Positions 25,910 to 35,184 are shown, counted from the stretch's first letter. The stretch is 64,000 nt of DNA from Algoriphagus lacus (GCF_003583985.1 NZ_QXML01000004.1:186001-250000), one strand, 5' to 3'. Translations and numbers: made by a program. The notes: generated from the sequence alone by a model not told the origin.

Positions 25910-26242
25910 ATGGGCAATTTGGACAGACTTCAATTACTGAGAGACTTTATCAAAGAAGAGCCCGAAAACCCCTTTAACTACTATGCTTTGGCACTGGAAC
26001 TTCGGGAAAAACTCCCCGAAGAAGCGTCTGAATTGTTTGAATTTCTCCTAAAAAACCATCCCGAGTACCTTCCTGTTTACTTTACGGCCGCTCATTTTTT
26101 TGCAGAGTCAAATGAAATCCAAAAAGCACGGGAAATTTTTGAAAAAGGAATTCAATTGGCAGATTCTCAAAAAGAAGAAAAGGCCCTGAAAGAACTAAAA
26201 AACGCCTTTCAGAACTTCCTTTTCGAATATGATCTCGATTAG
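25910..26242 (+). CDS. Small tetratricopeptide-repeat protein
   Basis: The 110-residue soluble protein consists of helix pairs of TPR type: NPFNYYALALELREKLPEEA (about residues 20-39), PVYFTAAHFFAESNEIQKA (about 54-72) with REIFEKGIQLA, and a final helix rich in Lys/Glu. There is no signal peptide. It is divergent from etfB and its stop overlaps the stop of the convergent patatin gene by four bases. Such small TPR proteins usually mediate protein contacts; no partner can be named. The ATG at 25910 gives a compact protein without an upstream extension. Confidence 0.7.
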   Translation: MGNLDRLQLLRDFIKEEPENPFNYYALALELREKLPEEASELFEFLLKNHPEYLPVYFTAAHFFAESNEIQKAREIFEKGIQLADSQKEEKALKELKNAFQNFLFEYDLD

Positions 26243-27417
26243 GATTTTATTTTAAATCCGGATGGAAAATGCTCTCCAAGGATTTCTTGTTCCCCTGCTT
26301 TGAATCCCAAATCATAAAGTTGCTGGCAGTTTTCTGCATTGTCCATCGCGGCCAAATTGTCCACATCTTTTTGAGTAAATGGTTTTGTTGGTTTAAAGCG
26401 TTCATTTAGGTCCTTGGTATCTATAAAGAGATTATACCTCAAATAGGAAATCAGTCCTTTTTTCCTTTCCGGATCATCTGAAAGGATGTCATCCTTCATG
26501 ACTTCCACTTCACTGTCAATGTGAAATGCCGTTGGGGAATGGGAAAGCCACTGTAGTATCTGTTGATTTTGCCAGCTGGCATCCTGCATGAACATTTCGG
26601 GAAGATTAGCTGCCCAACTTAACAAATGGCTCTTTTTGATCTCTTTTGGCATTTTTTTCCAGCGAGTCATTCCTGTTCCCACCGAGACCAACAAAATATT
26701 ATCCTCGCCCATACGCCAGTGATAGGGGAATCCTTTAAGAGTAGCAACCATAAGCATCTGAAGCGCAGGATTATTTGCCATGGATACTCCTCCGTCTACA
26801 AAAGCTGCATAACTATTGTCTCCTCCTACTTCGATTGACTGCGGGAGAAAATAAGTTGGAGCGGCTGCGCTGGCACGAACACACTGCCAAAGGGGAATCG
26901 CTTTGTTGTTTCCATGTCCAGAGTCATAAAATTTACCTTTCGGATGGTTGTTTAACGGCCAAACGGAGTTGGTATCTGCGCGCTTGGCCACGATGACTAA
27001 GGCAGTTCGAATTTTTTCCTGATCTCCAAGTGTAGTTTCTCCGAGCACATTACGAAGTTCAGTAACCAATGCTTCATCATTATACTTGGCTTTCACAGCA
27101 TCATCTATTTCAAAAATTTTCCACCACTTAAACTTCCTGCCAAATATCTTTTCACCCAATTGAAAGTACTTTTCCCTGATTTTATCCACCTCCCATCCCA
27201 ATGCCAATAAAGTAGCAATAATGGATCCCGTGGAGGTCCCTCCGATCATGTCAAAATAATCCGAAAGCAAGAGCTTTGGGTTATTGTGCTGCTTTCTCAA
27301 ATGATCTTCAATATGCTTGAGGTATCCCAATGAAAGGGCTCCTCGGATTCCTCCCCCATCAAGTGCCAAAATTCGTTTGGGCCCGTTAGGAGCAAGTTTT
27401 TGTGCAAGTGTTGTCAT
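26239..27417 (-). CDS. Patatin-like phospholipase
   Basis: The 392-residue protein has the patatin Ser-Asp dyad: oxyanion motif DGGGIRGALS (about residues 20-29), nucleophile motif GGTSTGSIIA (about 59-68), and DGGVSMANNP (about 211-220). There is no signal peptide or barrel domain, so it should be a cytoplasmic acyl hydrolase, probably a phospholipase A. The C-terminal 120 residues are polar and unassigned. Patatin effectors occur in CBASS antiphage operons (CapV), but no cyclase or sensor gene lies beside it. I therefore treat it as a stand-alone lipase. It is divergent from the unknown gene at 27511. Confidence 0.88.
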   Translation of the reverse strand: MTTLAQKLAPNGPKRILALDGGGIRGALSLGYLKHIEDHLRKQHNNPKLLLSDYFDMIGGTSTGSIIATLLALGWEVDKIREKYFQLGEKIFGRKFKWWKIFEIDDAVKAKYNDEALVTELRNVLGETTLGDQEKIRTALVIVAKRADTNSVWPLNNHPKGKFYDSGHGNNKAIPLWQCVRASAAAPTYFLPQSIEVGGDNSYAAFVDGGVSMANNPALQMLMVATLKGFPYHWRMGEDNILLVSVGTGMTRWKKMPKEIKKSHLLSWAANLPEMFMQDASWQNQQILQWLSHSPTAFHIDSEVEVMKDDILSDDPERKKGLISYLRYNLFIDTKDLNERFKPTKPFTQKDVDNLAAMDNAENCQQLYDLGFKAGEQEILGEHFPSGFKIKS

Positions 27418-27510
27418 AAAAATCAGGTTTTTTTAAAAAAGGGTTTGAATGAATTGAAAATCAATTTACTAAATTGAACTTGTTCCAAATCACCAGAATT
27501 GATTTTTGCT

Positions 27511-28002
27511 ATGATTACCCAAAAAGAAATGTTAACACACTTTTTACCCATCATGGAAAGTGCTGGGAAGAGATTTAAAAAACGAAGTCTTGTACGGGCA
27601 AAAAAAGCCGAGCCTGGTCTTCATGTAATTACAATGACCAGTGACGGATTTGAAACTCAAAATACAGCCGAAAAAGGCGATTGGCTGGTTGAAAACCAAA
27701 CCTCTGCCAAGGAACGTTACCTCGTTAAGGCTGAAACTTTTGAAAAGAAATATACCCTCATGGACTCCTTGGGAAATGGATGGGGATGCTATCGCCCAAA
27801 AGGCGAAGTCTATGCTTTGGAAGTGACTAAAGCTGAATTGGAAAAATTGGGAGCAAAGGATTCTTTGGAGTTTCAGGCTCCCTGGAAAGAGACAATCATT
27901 GTTAAATCTGGCGATTTCTTAGTAATCCCACTTGAAAAAAACGAAATCTATCGGATTGCCAGGAAGGAATTCACCCAAACCTATGAGCAAATCAAAGAGT
28001 GA
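27511..28002 (+). CDS. Conserved-looking soluble protein, unknown function
   Basis: The 163-residue protein starts at the ATG at 27511; a TTG four codons earlier is less likely. It has no signal peptide or membrane span. The middle contains EKGDWLVENQTSAKERYLV (about residues 50-68) and later VKSGDFLVIPLEKNEIYRI (about 130-148). The two GD[WF]LV segments look like an internal duplication of a small beta fold. I know of no family name. It is divergent from the patatin gene (93-base gap) and its stop overlaps the convergent MDR gene by 11 bases. Confidence 0.55.
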   Translation: MITQKEMLTHFLPIMESAGKRFKKRSLVRAKKAEPGLHVITMTSDGFETQNTAEKGDWLVENQTSAKERYLVKAETFEKKYTLMDSLGNGWGCYRPKGEVYALEVTKAELEKLGAKDSLEFQAPWKETIIVKSGDFLVIPLEKNEIYRIARKEFTQTYEQIKE

Positions 28003-28990
28003 TTACAATTTTCCCAAGTTGATCACCTGCCCTCATCCGCTCAAAGGCCTTTAAAGTATCCGCCAAAGAAAAAACCTGGTCGATCACCGGATGGATCTCA
28101 TGTTGCTTTACAAAAGAGATCATATTCGAAAAATCCTGATCTGACCCCATCGTTGAACCGATGATTTTCAACTGATTCCAAAAAATTCTCCTGGCTTCCA
28201 GCCTGTTTGGAGGACCAAGGGTAGCGCCGTAAATGACGATTTTTCCACCCGGTTTACAAACCTGAGTGAGATTATTAATAGCATCACCGGACGCCCCGTC
28301 AATGATCAAACCAAACCCTCCGGTAGTTTCCAAGGCTTTGGTAACCCAATCCGCTTCCAGGTAATTGAAGGCAAAAGATGCCCCCATGGTTTTGGCATGA
28401 TCCAATTTGGAGGACCGACTGCTACTTACCCCAAGCTTTGCTCCCAATGCAAGTGAAAACTGAGCAGCAAACTGAGCCACTCCACCTCCAAAACCTGTTA
28501 CCAACACCTGATCTCCAGCTTGAGCCTGTCCTTGGTAAATCAACGCCCGGTAGGCAGTTACTCCGGCTAAAGGCAATGCCGCAGCTTCTTCCCAGGTAAG
28601 ATGGACAGGTTTTTCCACCAAGCGATCTGCCGGAACTACCATGTATTCTGACAGGGTTCCATTCCGGGGAACACCAAGAACTTCGAAGGCTTTGCTTTGA
28701 GCAGCCTGATTGGATCCCCAGTTTATCGCTGGGTTAATGATTACCTCTTTACCAATCCAAGTAGAATCGACATTTGGAGAAACAACTTCCACAATGCCAG
28801 CCCCATCTGAACCCATGATAGCACCGTCTCTTAAATTAGCGTATTGACCCTGGCGACACCATTCGTCGCGGTGATTAAGGGCAGCTGCCTTGATACGGAC
28901 TAAGGCTTCACCAGGACCAATTGCAGGTATTGGCAGGTCTACAAGTTCTATTCCTGACTCGATTTGTCTGTTAAGTACAATTGCTTTCAT
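27992..28990 (-). CDS. MDR-type zinc-free oxidoreductase
   Basis: The 332-residue protein is a medium-chain dehydrogenase/reductase. It begins with the GroES-like domain (AAALNHRDEWCRQGQY and GSDGAGIVEVV) and continues with a Rossmann domain (VLVTGFGGGVAQFAAQFSLALG, about residues 161-182). The usual structural four-cysteine zinc lobe is absent and few catalytic zinc ligands are visible, so it resembles quinone oxidoreductase-like or alkene-reducing members. The substrate cannot be predicted. It begins five bases before the dnaB stop on the same strand, so the two may share a transcript. Confidence 0.85.
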   Translation of the reverse strand: MKAIVLNRQIESGIELVDLPIPAIGPGEALVRIKAAALNHRDEWCRQGQYANLRDGAIMGSDGAGIVEVVSPNVDSTWIGKEVIINPAINWGSNQAAQSKAFEVLGVPRNGTLSEYMVVPADRLVEKPVHLTWEEAAALPLAGVTAYRALIYQGQAQAGDQVLVTGFGGGVAQFAAQFSLALGAKLGVSSSRSSKLDHAKTMGASFAFNYLEADWVTKALETTGGFGLIIDGASGDAINNLTQVCKPGGKIVIYGATLGPPNRLEARRIFWNQLKIIGSTMGSDQDFSNMISFVKQHEIHPVIDQVFSLADTLKAFERMRAGDQLGKIVITL

Positions 28991-28995
28991 GGAAA

Positions 28996-30582
28996 TTAGA
29001 AGGCTACCGGACCGTTATCTCGTTTAAACACGTCATCGATATCATCTTCATTTGCCCGGCTGGAAATCTTAATTGTATTGCCAGATTCAAAAGCTGAAAC
29101 CCCAGTGGAACCTGAGGTAAATTTCTGGGAATAAGTCGTTTCAACTGCCTGATTGGGAGGGTAATTGATACCAGAATCCAAGTCAGTAAACTTGGTGTAT
29201 TTACCAATAAACCGAAGTTTGACATTTTCCAAAGAACCGTTTCGGTGCTTGGCGATGATTACCTCACCCACTCCAGCAGTGGAGTGATTGTCCTCGTCCT
29301 GAGTGATGCCATAGTATTCGGGACGGTAGAGGAACATAACCATATCCGCATCCTGCTCAATGGCGCCTGATTCACGAAGGTCAGAAAGCTGAGGCCGCTT
29401 GTCTCCTCCCCTAGTTTCCACAGCTCTGGACAACTGGGAAAGTGCGATCACCGGAATACTGAGTTCCTTGGCAATTTTTTTCAAAGCTCGCGAAATACTG
29501 GCAATCTCCTGTTCACGGTTTCCACCCTGTCCACCACTTTTTGAGTCGCCGGACATCAGCTGGAGATAGTCAATTACGACCATCTGAATGTCATGCTGAG
29601 CTTTCAGTTTTCGGCATTTTGCTCTCAATTCCAGAATGGACAAAGCAGGTGTGTCGTCTACGAATAGTGGCGCTTTGGAAAGTTTGGCCGTTTTGTGAAC
29701 CAGTTGAGCCCATTCGTGATCAGCAAGTGAGCCTTTTTTGATTTTTTCTGAATCGAGTTCAGCCTCAGAGGAAATCAAACGGTTCACCAGTTGAACAGAG
29801 GACATTTCCAGTGAAAAAATAGCTACGGGACGATTGTGATCCACAGCTGCATTTCTCAAAACAGAAAGAACAAAAGCCGTCTTACCCATCGCCGGACGTG
29901 CAGCAATAATTACAAGGTCGGACTTTTGCCAACCGGAGGTTACTCGGTCCAAAGCTGTAAATCCGGATGGAACACCGGTCAAACCGTCTTTTTGAAGTTT
30001 TCGGGCTTCCAGTTCGATGATTGCCTCCCGCATGATGGAGCGCATATCGGAGTAGTTTTTCCGGATGTTTTTCTCAGAAATCTCGAAAAGAGACTGTTCC
30101 ATTTTATCCAAAAGCTCAAACACGTCGGTCGTATCTTCGAAGGCATCCTTTTGGATTTCCCCGGAAATACGGATCAATTCGCGCTTGATGGACTGCTCGG
30201 TAATTATCCGGGCATGGTATTCAATATTTGCCGCAGAGGCAACTTTAGAAGTAAGTTCGGTAATGTAAAAAGCCCCTCCTGCAATCTCCAAAGCCCCGTT
30301 TTTACGGAGTTGAGTAGTCACGGTAAGCAGGTCAATAGGCTGACTTTCGGTGAAAAGATCCAAAATAGCCTGAAAAATCACTTTGTGTGACTCTTTGTAA
30401 AAACTTTCCACCTTAAGAATGTCGATTACATTCGTCAGCGCATCCTTTTCGAGCATCAATGCACCTAGGACAGCTTCTTCCAGTTCTACAGCTTGGGGAG
30501 GAACTTTGCCCAAAAAGTTGGTAGGATTTTCGTAAGATGGCTTTTTTCGGATGATTCGCGGTTGGTTGGTATTATCGGTCAT
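28996..30582 (-). CDS. dnaB: Replicative DNA helicase DnaB
   Basis: The 528-residue protein is the hexameric 5'-3' helicase of the replication fork. An N-terminal domain (GKVPPQAVELEEAVLGALML, about residues 25-44) precedes the RecA-like core. The core has Walker A ARPAMGKTAFVL at about 228-239, FSLEMSS (H1a) about 262-268, Walker B VVIDYLQLMSG, and RESGAIEQDADMVMFLYRPEYY. There is no intein. I use the ATG at 30582, which gives the conserved start; the upstream TTG-initiated extension is unlikely. The C-terminal 60 residues are polar and variable. The upstream neighbour on the same strand is unrelated. Confidence 0.96.
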   Translation of the reverse strand: MTDNTNQPRIIRKKPSYENPTNFLGKVPPQAVELEEAVLGALMLEKDALTNVIDILKVESFYKESHKVIFQAILDLFTESQPIDLLTVTTQLRKNGALEIAGGAFYITELTSKVASAANIEYHARIITEQSIKRELIRISGEIQKDAFEDTTDVFELLDKMEQSLFEISEKNIRKNYSDMRSIMREAIIELEARKLQKDGLTGVPSGFTALDRVTSGWQKSDLVIIAARPAMGKTAFVLSVLRNAAVDHNRPVAIFSLEMSSVQLVNRLISSEAELDSEKIKKGSLADHEWAQLVHKTAKLSKAPLFVDDTPALSILELRAKCRKLKAQHDIQMVVIDYLQLMSGDSKSGGQGGNREQEIASISRALKKIAKELSIPVIALSQLSRAVETRGGDKRPQLSDLRESGAIEQDADMVMFLYRPEYYGITQDEDNHSTAGVGEVIIAKHRNGSLENVKLRFIGKYTKFTDLDSGINYPPNQAVETTYSQKFTSGSTGVSAFESGNTIKISSRANEDDIDDVFKRDNGPVAF

Positions 30583-30672
30583 AGAGCAAATGTATCTGCT
30601 GGGAAGCAAGAGTTTTTAACAAGTTTTCCCAGACTTATCAACATTGACATGAAAGCAAAAATCAGGCCCTGA

Positions 30673-31365
30673 TCAGGTGCTTACTTTATAGTAAACTCCG
30701 TTTCGATAGCCTCGAAACATGGAGCAAAGAATTGCCCAGCTCGAGTGCCAAAGAATCTCTGAAAGGGGAATTCCGAAAATTTTCAAGCCCAAAACAGGCT
30801 CATCAAGCATACCGTAGGTCTCCCAGAAATGAGGGAAAAGGATCTGAAAATTGAGATAATAAATTACCAAGGTAATGGCCAAAGTAGCCACACCTGAGAC
30901 CAAAGAAAGGTAAATCAAATCCGGCCTTTGAATCCAGATGTAAATCGATAAAGCCATGAAAGTCAAAAAGGTAACATATCCTGAATGAATTTTTAAAATA
31001 AGGCTGAAAACAGTCAAACTTGCGCATCCTATCAGCCAGAGGAAAAAGAAATCCCTATTCTTTGCAGCGGTCTGACGTTCGAAATCGATCTCCTTTCGGG
31101 TAAAGGAAGAATGGATGTATCCCCCTACTCCAAACAATGCAAACCCGATGATGTAATCTTCAACTCCGACTATCCCTACTCCAAAAAGCGTCGGTGGTCT
31201 CCAATAATCCTGAAAGTACCACACCTCAGCAATTACTCCCATGATACCTCCGATGGCTCCCACTTTTATCATTCCACTTTTCCAGGGGTTTTTAACAAAA
31301 ACCACCAGCCAGGCCACCATATACAGCAGCGAAAGAATCAAATAAGCGTACTTGTCGTCAATCAT
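30673..31365 (-). CDS. Membrane protein, lycopene-cyclase-domain-like
   Basis: The 230-residue protein has about six to seven membrane helices and a duplicated architecture. The end of the first half reads GVGIVGVEDYIIGFALFGVGG (first 20: GVGIVGVEDYIIGFALFGVG) and the end of the second LGLKIFGIPLSEILWHSSWA. The pattern of a glycine-rich loop, then [IV]P/V-x-[EDS][ED]-x-[LI] followed by a helix, resembles lycopene cyclase domains of the CrtYcd/CarR type, which are duplicated halves. No other carotenoid gene is nearby, so the identification is tentative. I start at the ATG at 31365. Another possibility is an unnamed Bacteroidota membrane family. Confidence 0.45.
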   Translation of the reverse strand: MIDDKYAYLILSLLYMVAWLVVFVKNPWKSGMIKVGAIGGIMGVIAEVWYFQDYWRPPTLFGVGIVGVEDYIIGFALFGVGGYIHSSFTRKEIDFERQTAAKNRDFFFLWLIGCASLTVFSLILKIHSGYVTFLTFMALSIYIWIQRPDLIYLSLVSGVATLAITLVIYYLNFQILFPHFWETYGMLDEPVLGLKIFGIPLSEILWHSSWAILCSMFRGYRNGVYYKVST

Positions 31366-31502
31366 AATTTGAAAAATAACTGGGCGAAAATAGCCAAAAA
31401 CCCTCCGGCTCAAAAAATCTCAAAAATGAAAAAAGCATTAACCCTGAGCACCCGCATTTTATTTTTAAGTTTGGCAGGTCATATTATTCCTGATTATCCC
31501 CT

Positions 31503-32870
31503 ATGAAAAAGTACCACTTCATCGCTATTGGTGGAGCTGTCATGCACAATCTCGCGCTTGCTCTTGTCCAAAAAGGCTATCAGGTGACTGGATCCGACGA
31601 TGAAATCTACGAGCCCTCCCGAACCCGATTGGAAAGAGCGGGAATTTTACCCGCTGCATATGGTTGGTTTCCGGAAAAAATCACCTCCGATCTGGACGGA
31701 ATAATTCTTGGAATGCATGCCCGTATAGACAATCCCGAATTGATTCGGGCTCAGGAATTAGGGGTTCCGGTTTTCTCTTTTCCTGAATTCATCTATAATC
31801 AAAGTCAAACCAAAAAGCGGGTCGTGATTGCAGGATCTCATGGGAAAACTTCGATTACTTCCATGATTCTCCATGTCTTAAAAGACCAAAACGTCGATTT
31901 CGATTACCTCGTGGGCGCCCAAATTGAAGGTTTTGATCTAATGGTTAGGCTTTCGGATGCTCCGGTTATCGTGATTGAGGGGGACGAATACCTAACCTCC
32001 CCAATTGACAGAACTCCAAAGTTCTTTCATTACCGCCACGACATTGCCTTGGTCAGTGGGATCGCCTGGGATCACTTCAATGTTTTCCCTGATTTTGAAG
32101 ATTACAAGGCACAGTTTTCCAAGTTGATGGACCGGACCCTTATCGAGGGTGAACTGATCTATTGTGCTGTAGATCCCTTGGTCAAAGAAGCAGCTGAAAA
32201 AAGCTCAACTCCCGGTCAAAAAACACCCTATCAAGCCCATCCAGCTGAAATTCAGGAAGGAAAGACCTATCTAAAAACAGAATCAGGATTGGTTGAAATC
32301 GGAGTATTCGGAGATCATAACCTTCAAAATCTTCAGGGAGCCTTGGAAATCTGCCGTGCCTTGGGAGTCAGCAAGGAGCAATTTTATCGATCCATCGGTT
32401 CGTTCAAAGGAGCCGCAAAACGTCAGGAAGTCTTGGCAGCAGGCACTTCCGGAATCCTATTCAGGGACTTTGCACATGCCCCATCCAAATTGAAAGCAAC
32501 CGTAAATGCGGTGAAAAACCAATTTCCCGAGCGGAGGTTGATTGCCGTACAGGAACTTCACACCTATTCATCCTTAAACAAAGCCTTTCTTCCTAATTAT
32601 GCCCATTCTATGGATGAGGCAGATGAGGCGATAATCTACCTCAATCCTCATGCTGTGGCTTTGAAAAAGCTGGAACTTATGGATGAGGCTACCTTGCGTG
32701 AAGGATTTAAGCGGGCAGATTTGAAGCTTTTTACCGAAAGTCAGGCTTTAAAAGACTACCTTTTGACCCAAAATTATTCCAATACTAACCTGCTTTTGAT
32801 GAGTTCGGGTAATTACGACAACCTGGATCTGGAACCTCTAAAAGCAAAATTCAACACCCATGAAGCTTAA
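31503..32870 (+). CDS. mpl: Mpl, murein-tripeptide ligase
   Basis: The 455-residue protein is a Mur-ligase family enzyme. It begins KKYHFIAIGGAVMHNLALAL, has the ATP-binding motif VVIAGSHGKTSITSMILHVL (about residues 108-127), and carries VIEGDEYLTSPID and IALVSGIAWDHFNVFPD (about 180-196). The absence of MurC-specific sequence and the N-terminal pattern fit Mpl, which joins UDP-MurNAc to the recycled tripeptide L-Ala-gamma-D-Glu-meso-DAP. It thus supports peptidoglycan recycling in the cytoplasm. MurC itself is the main alternative. The downstream exonuclease start overlaps its last 11 bases, which indicates co-translation. Confidence 0.88.
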   Translation: MKKYHFIAIGGAVMHNLALALVQKGYQVTGSDDEIYEPSRTRLERAGILPAAYGWFPEKITSDLDGIILGMHARIDNPELIRAQELGVPVFSFPEFIYNQSQTKKRVVIAGSHGKTSITSMILHVLKDQNVDFDYLVGAQIEGFDLMVRLSDAPVIVIEGDEYLTSPIDRTPKFFHYRHDIALVSGIAWDHFNVFPDFEDYKAQFSKLMDRTLIEGELIYCAVDPLVKEAAEKSSTPGQKTPYQAHPAEIQEGKTYLKTESGLVEIGVFGDHNLQNLQGALEICRALGVSKEQFYRSIGSFKGAAKRQEVLAAGTSGILFRDFAHAPSKLKATVNAVKNQFPERRLIAVQELHTYSSLNKAFLPNYAHSMDEADEAIIYLNPHAVALKKLELMDEATLREGFKRADLKLFTESQALKDYLLTQNYSNTNLLLMSSGNYDNLDLEPLKAKFNTHEA

Positions 32871-33666
32871 TCTAAGAAACCCGATTGCATTTTTTGATCT
32901 GGAAGCTACCGGCACCAATGTGGGAACGGACCGAATTGTGGAGATTTCCATTGTCAAACTCCATCCGGATGAAGGCCGAGAAATCTATACCAAGCGCGTC
33001 AATCCTGGAATTCCCATTCCGCTTGAAGCATCGTTGATTCATGGGATTTACGACAAGGATGTCAAAAATGAGCCCTTCTTCAAGGATATTGCCAAGGACG
33101 TTCAGCAGTTTATCGGTCAGGCTGATTTGGGAGGATTTAATGTGCTGAAATATGACATTCCACTTTTGGTTGAGGAATTTTTAAGGTCGGGAATTGATTT
33201 TGATCTGGAAAGAAGAAATCTACTTGATGCTCAGAAAATTTTCTTCCTGATGGAAAAGCGAAATCTCACCGCAGCCTACAAGTTTTATTGTGGAAGAACA
33301 CTCGAAAATGCCCACAGTGCCGAGGCAGATACCTTGGCAACCTTGGACGTTTTCCAAGCTCAAGTAGAGCGATATCAGGGCGAGGAAGTGGAAGATTTGC
33401 AAGGAAACAAAGTAGGTATTTTTCAAAATGACATGAAAAAAATCCACGAGATGGTCAATGAAAAAATGGTGGATTTGGCCGGAAGATTTGTTTTCAATTC
33501 CCAAGGACAGGAAATCTTCAACTTCGGTAAACACAAAGGAAAAACCATCGATCAGGCCTTGAAAGAGGAGCCTGGCTATTACGATTGGATGATGAAAGGT
33601 GATTTCCCTTTGGATACCAAGAGAAAACTAACACAGGTAAAATTGAGGGGATTTGGGAATAAGTGA
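32860..33666 (+). CDS. DnaQ-like 3'-5' exonuclease with extra C-domain
   Basis: The 268-residue protein starts with the DEDDh exonuclease fold. AFFDLEATGTNVGTDRIVEI (about residues 9-28) carries the first Asp-Glu pair, GGFNVLKYDIPLL the second acidic region, and AHSAEADTLATLDVF (about 151-165) the His and last Asp. The C-terminal 70 residues (FVFNSQGQEIFNFGKHKGKT) resemble the small DUF3820-type domain often fused to such exonucleases. It would trim DNA ends in repair, or act as a separate proofreading-like nuclease. It is translationally coupled to mpl and ends at a strong terminator. Confidence 0.9.
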   Translation: MKLNLRNPIAFFDLEATGTNVGTDRIVEISIVKLHPDEGREIYTKRVNPGIPIPLEASLIHGIYDKDVKNEPFFKDIAKDVQQFIGQADLGGFNVLKYDIPLLVEEFLRSGIDFDLERRNLLDAQKIFFLMEKRNLTAAYKFYCGRTLENAHSAEADTLATLDVFQAQVERYQGEEVEDLQGNKVGIFQNDMKKIHEMVNEKMVDLAGRFVFNSQGQEIFNFGKHKGKTIDQALKEEPGYYDWMMKGDFPLDTKRKLTQVKLRGFGNK

Positions 33667-33733
33667 TTAGGTCTGGCAATCAGCCTCAGTTGAGATATAA
33701 ATCGATAAGTTTTGATGGCACAGTGGTCTGAGA

Positions 33734-33770
33734 AAAGAGCCCGAATTCTAGATTTGAATTCGGGCTCTTT
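33734..33770. terminator. Bidirectional terminator, exonuclease and M48 genes
   Basis: AAAGAGCCCGAATTC (33734-33748) and GAATTCGGGCTCTTT (33756-33770) form a perfect 15-bp stem with a 7-base loop, flanked by A and T runs, between convergent genes. Confidence 0.92.
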
Positions 33771-33795
33771 CTCTTCAAAAGCTTTTAACAAACTC

Positions 33796-34590
33796 CTATT
33801 TAGCCTTCTCGTAGTACTCCATTGCTTTTGGCATATTGGCATTTAAACGCTCAATTCGGCGATCTGGTCCAGGGTGCGTGGATAGAAATTCCGGTGGTGC
33901 TGCGCCTCCTGATTTGGACATTCTCTCCCAGAAAATCGGAGCCTGTCTCGGATCATAGCCTGCCATCGCCATGAAAATAAGGCCCATTTCGTCTGCCTCA
34001 AGTTCATGTTTTCTGGAGAAACTCAACATTCCCAGTTCACTCCCCATACCGATTGACTGAAGCAAAATCTGCTGCGTCATGGTAGGATTTTGCCCCATAG
34101 CAGTGGAAACAGCCGACATACCCATGTTCAACATCATACCGTTGGACATTCTTTCGCGGGCATGAGATGCTACTGCGTGAGCAATTTCGTGACCCATTAC
34201 CACTGCAATCCCTGTCTCATCCTGGCAAATTGGCATGATCCCGGTGTAAAAAGCCACTTTTCCTCCCGGCATACACCAAGCATTTACTTGGTCACTTTCC
34301 AACAGATTAAATTCCCAGGCAAACTCCTTTACCAAGCTTTCATATCCTTCTGAAATCAAATAGGCTTCAACCGCCTTTGCCATTTTTTCCCCTACGCGGA
34401 CTACTTTTTTACCTTCAGCGGTAGTGGTCAAAATCTTACTGGAGGATTTTGCTTTATTGTACTCTTCGTTTACCAATGGCTGAATTTCTGCACTTGACAC
34501 CATGGCCAACTGACTTCTCCCGGTCAAAGGAACCGTGGCACATCCATATGCCAAAAGCCCGACCGCAAAAATTAGAACTATCTTTTTCAT
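33796..34590 (-). CDS. M48-family metalloprotease lipoprotein
   Basis: The 264-residue protein begins with a lipoprotein signal (MKKIVLIFAVGLLAYGC, Cys17). It contains the zinc protease motif VVMGHEIAHAVASHARERMS (about residues 130-149), with HExxH, and a downstream third ligand in SRKHELEADEMGLIFM (about 194-209). This is the layout of LoiP/YfgC-type M48 peptidases, which act in outer-membrane protein quality control. The mature protein is expected in the periplasm, anchored by lipid. It is a single gene, convergent with the exonuclease and divergent from the DUF4442 gene. Confidence 0.92.
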   Translation of the reverse strand: MKKIVLIFAVGLLAYGCATVPLTGRSQLAMVSSAEIQPLVNEEYNKAKSSSKILTTTAEGKKVVRVGEKMAKAVEAYLISEGYESLVKEFAWEFNLLESDQVNAWCMPGGKVAFYTGIMPICQDETGIAVVMGHEIAHAVASHARERMSNGMMLNMGMSAVSTAMGQNPTMTQQILLQSIGMGSELGMLSFSRKHELEADEMGLIFMAMAGYDPRQAPIFWERMSKSGGAAPPEFLSTHPGPDRRIERLNANMPKAMEYYEKAK

Positions 34591-34683
34591 GTTTATTTTA
34601 TTTCTTTTTGAAGTAGTTTCAAAAACGGTACCAAGGTACGCCCATCAAGCTAATTTTAGTATTTTGATCCAAAATCACTGAAA

Positions 34684-35184
34684 ATGAAATCCAATTCAGA
34701 AAAACTAACTCCTGCAGCATTGGACTACCGGCGTAAAATGACCAATCCCCTGATTTTTTGGTTTGCCATGCTAGTCAAACTTCCCTCTGCTATTTTCTGG
34801 AAACTGAAAGTAAAGAGTTTGACTTCAGAAGAATGTGTGGTGACTATTCCCTATTTCTGGCGCTCACAGAATCCATTCAAATCAATTTATTTTGCCGCTT
34901 TGGCAGGAGCCGCAGAACTAAGCACCGGAGCACTTTGCCAGTTAGCTTTGGCAGGAAGAGGCCAATTCAGCATGTTGGTGGTTGATTTTCGGGCGGAGTA
35001 TTACAAAAAAGCCAATTCAAAAATCGCTTTCACTTGTGATCAGGGAACCGAACTTTTTAATTTGATCGAAGGCCTCCGTCCCGGTGATACTTCGCAATTG
35101 ACAATGATTTCCACCGGTAGAACTGCCTCGGGGGAAACCGTTGCCAAGTTTTTCGTCACTTGGTCATTCAAGCGTAAAAGTTAA
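34684..35184 (+). CDS. DUF4442 hotdog-fold protein
   Basis: The 166-residue cytoplasmic protein resembles DUF4442: KVKSLTSEECVVTIPYFWRS (about residues 40-59) followed by NPFKSIYFAALAGAAELSTG (about 60-79), then beta strands VDFRAEYYKKANSKIAFTC and TVAKFFVTWSFK. The family has a hotdog fold related to thioesterases, but no activity is assigned to it. The last four bases overlap the stop of the convergent gene on the minus strand. The ATG at 34684 agrees with the family length. Divergent from the M48 gene by 93 bases. Confidence 0.8.
   Translation: MKSNSEKLTPAALDYRRKMTNPLIFWFAMLVKLPSAIFWKLKVKSLTSEECVVTIPYFWRSQNPFKSIYFAALAGAAELSTGALCQLALAGRGQFSMLVVDFRAEYYKKANSKIAFTCDQGTELFNLIEGLRPGDTSQLTMISTGRTASGETVAKFFVTWSFKRKS

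Noticed and set aside
26239..27417. Patatin as a CBASS effector (CapV)
   Set aside because: No nucleotide cyclase, E1/E2/JAB or HORMA/TRIP13-like gene lies nearby, so a defence role cannot be supported.
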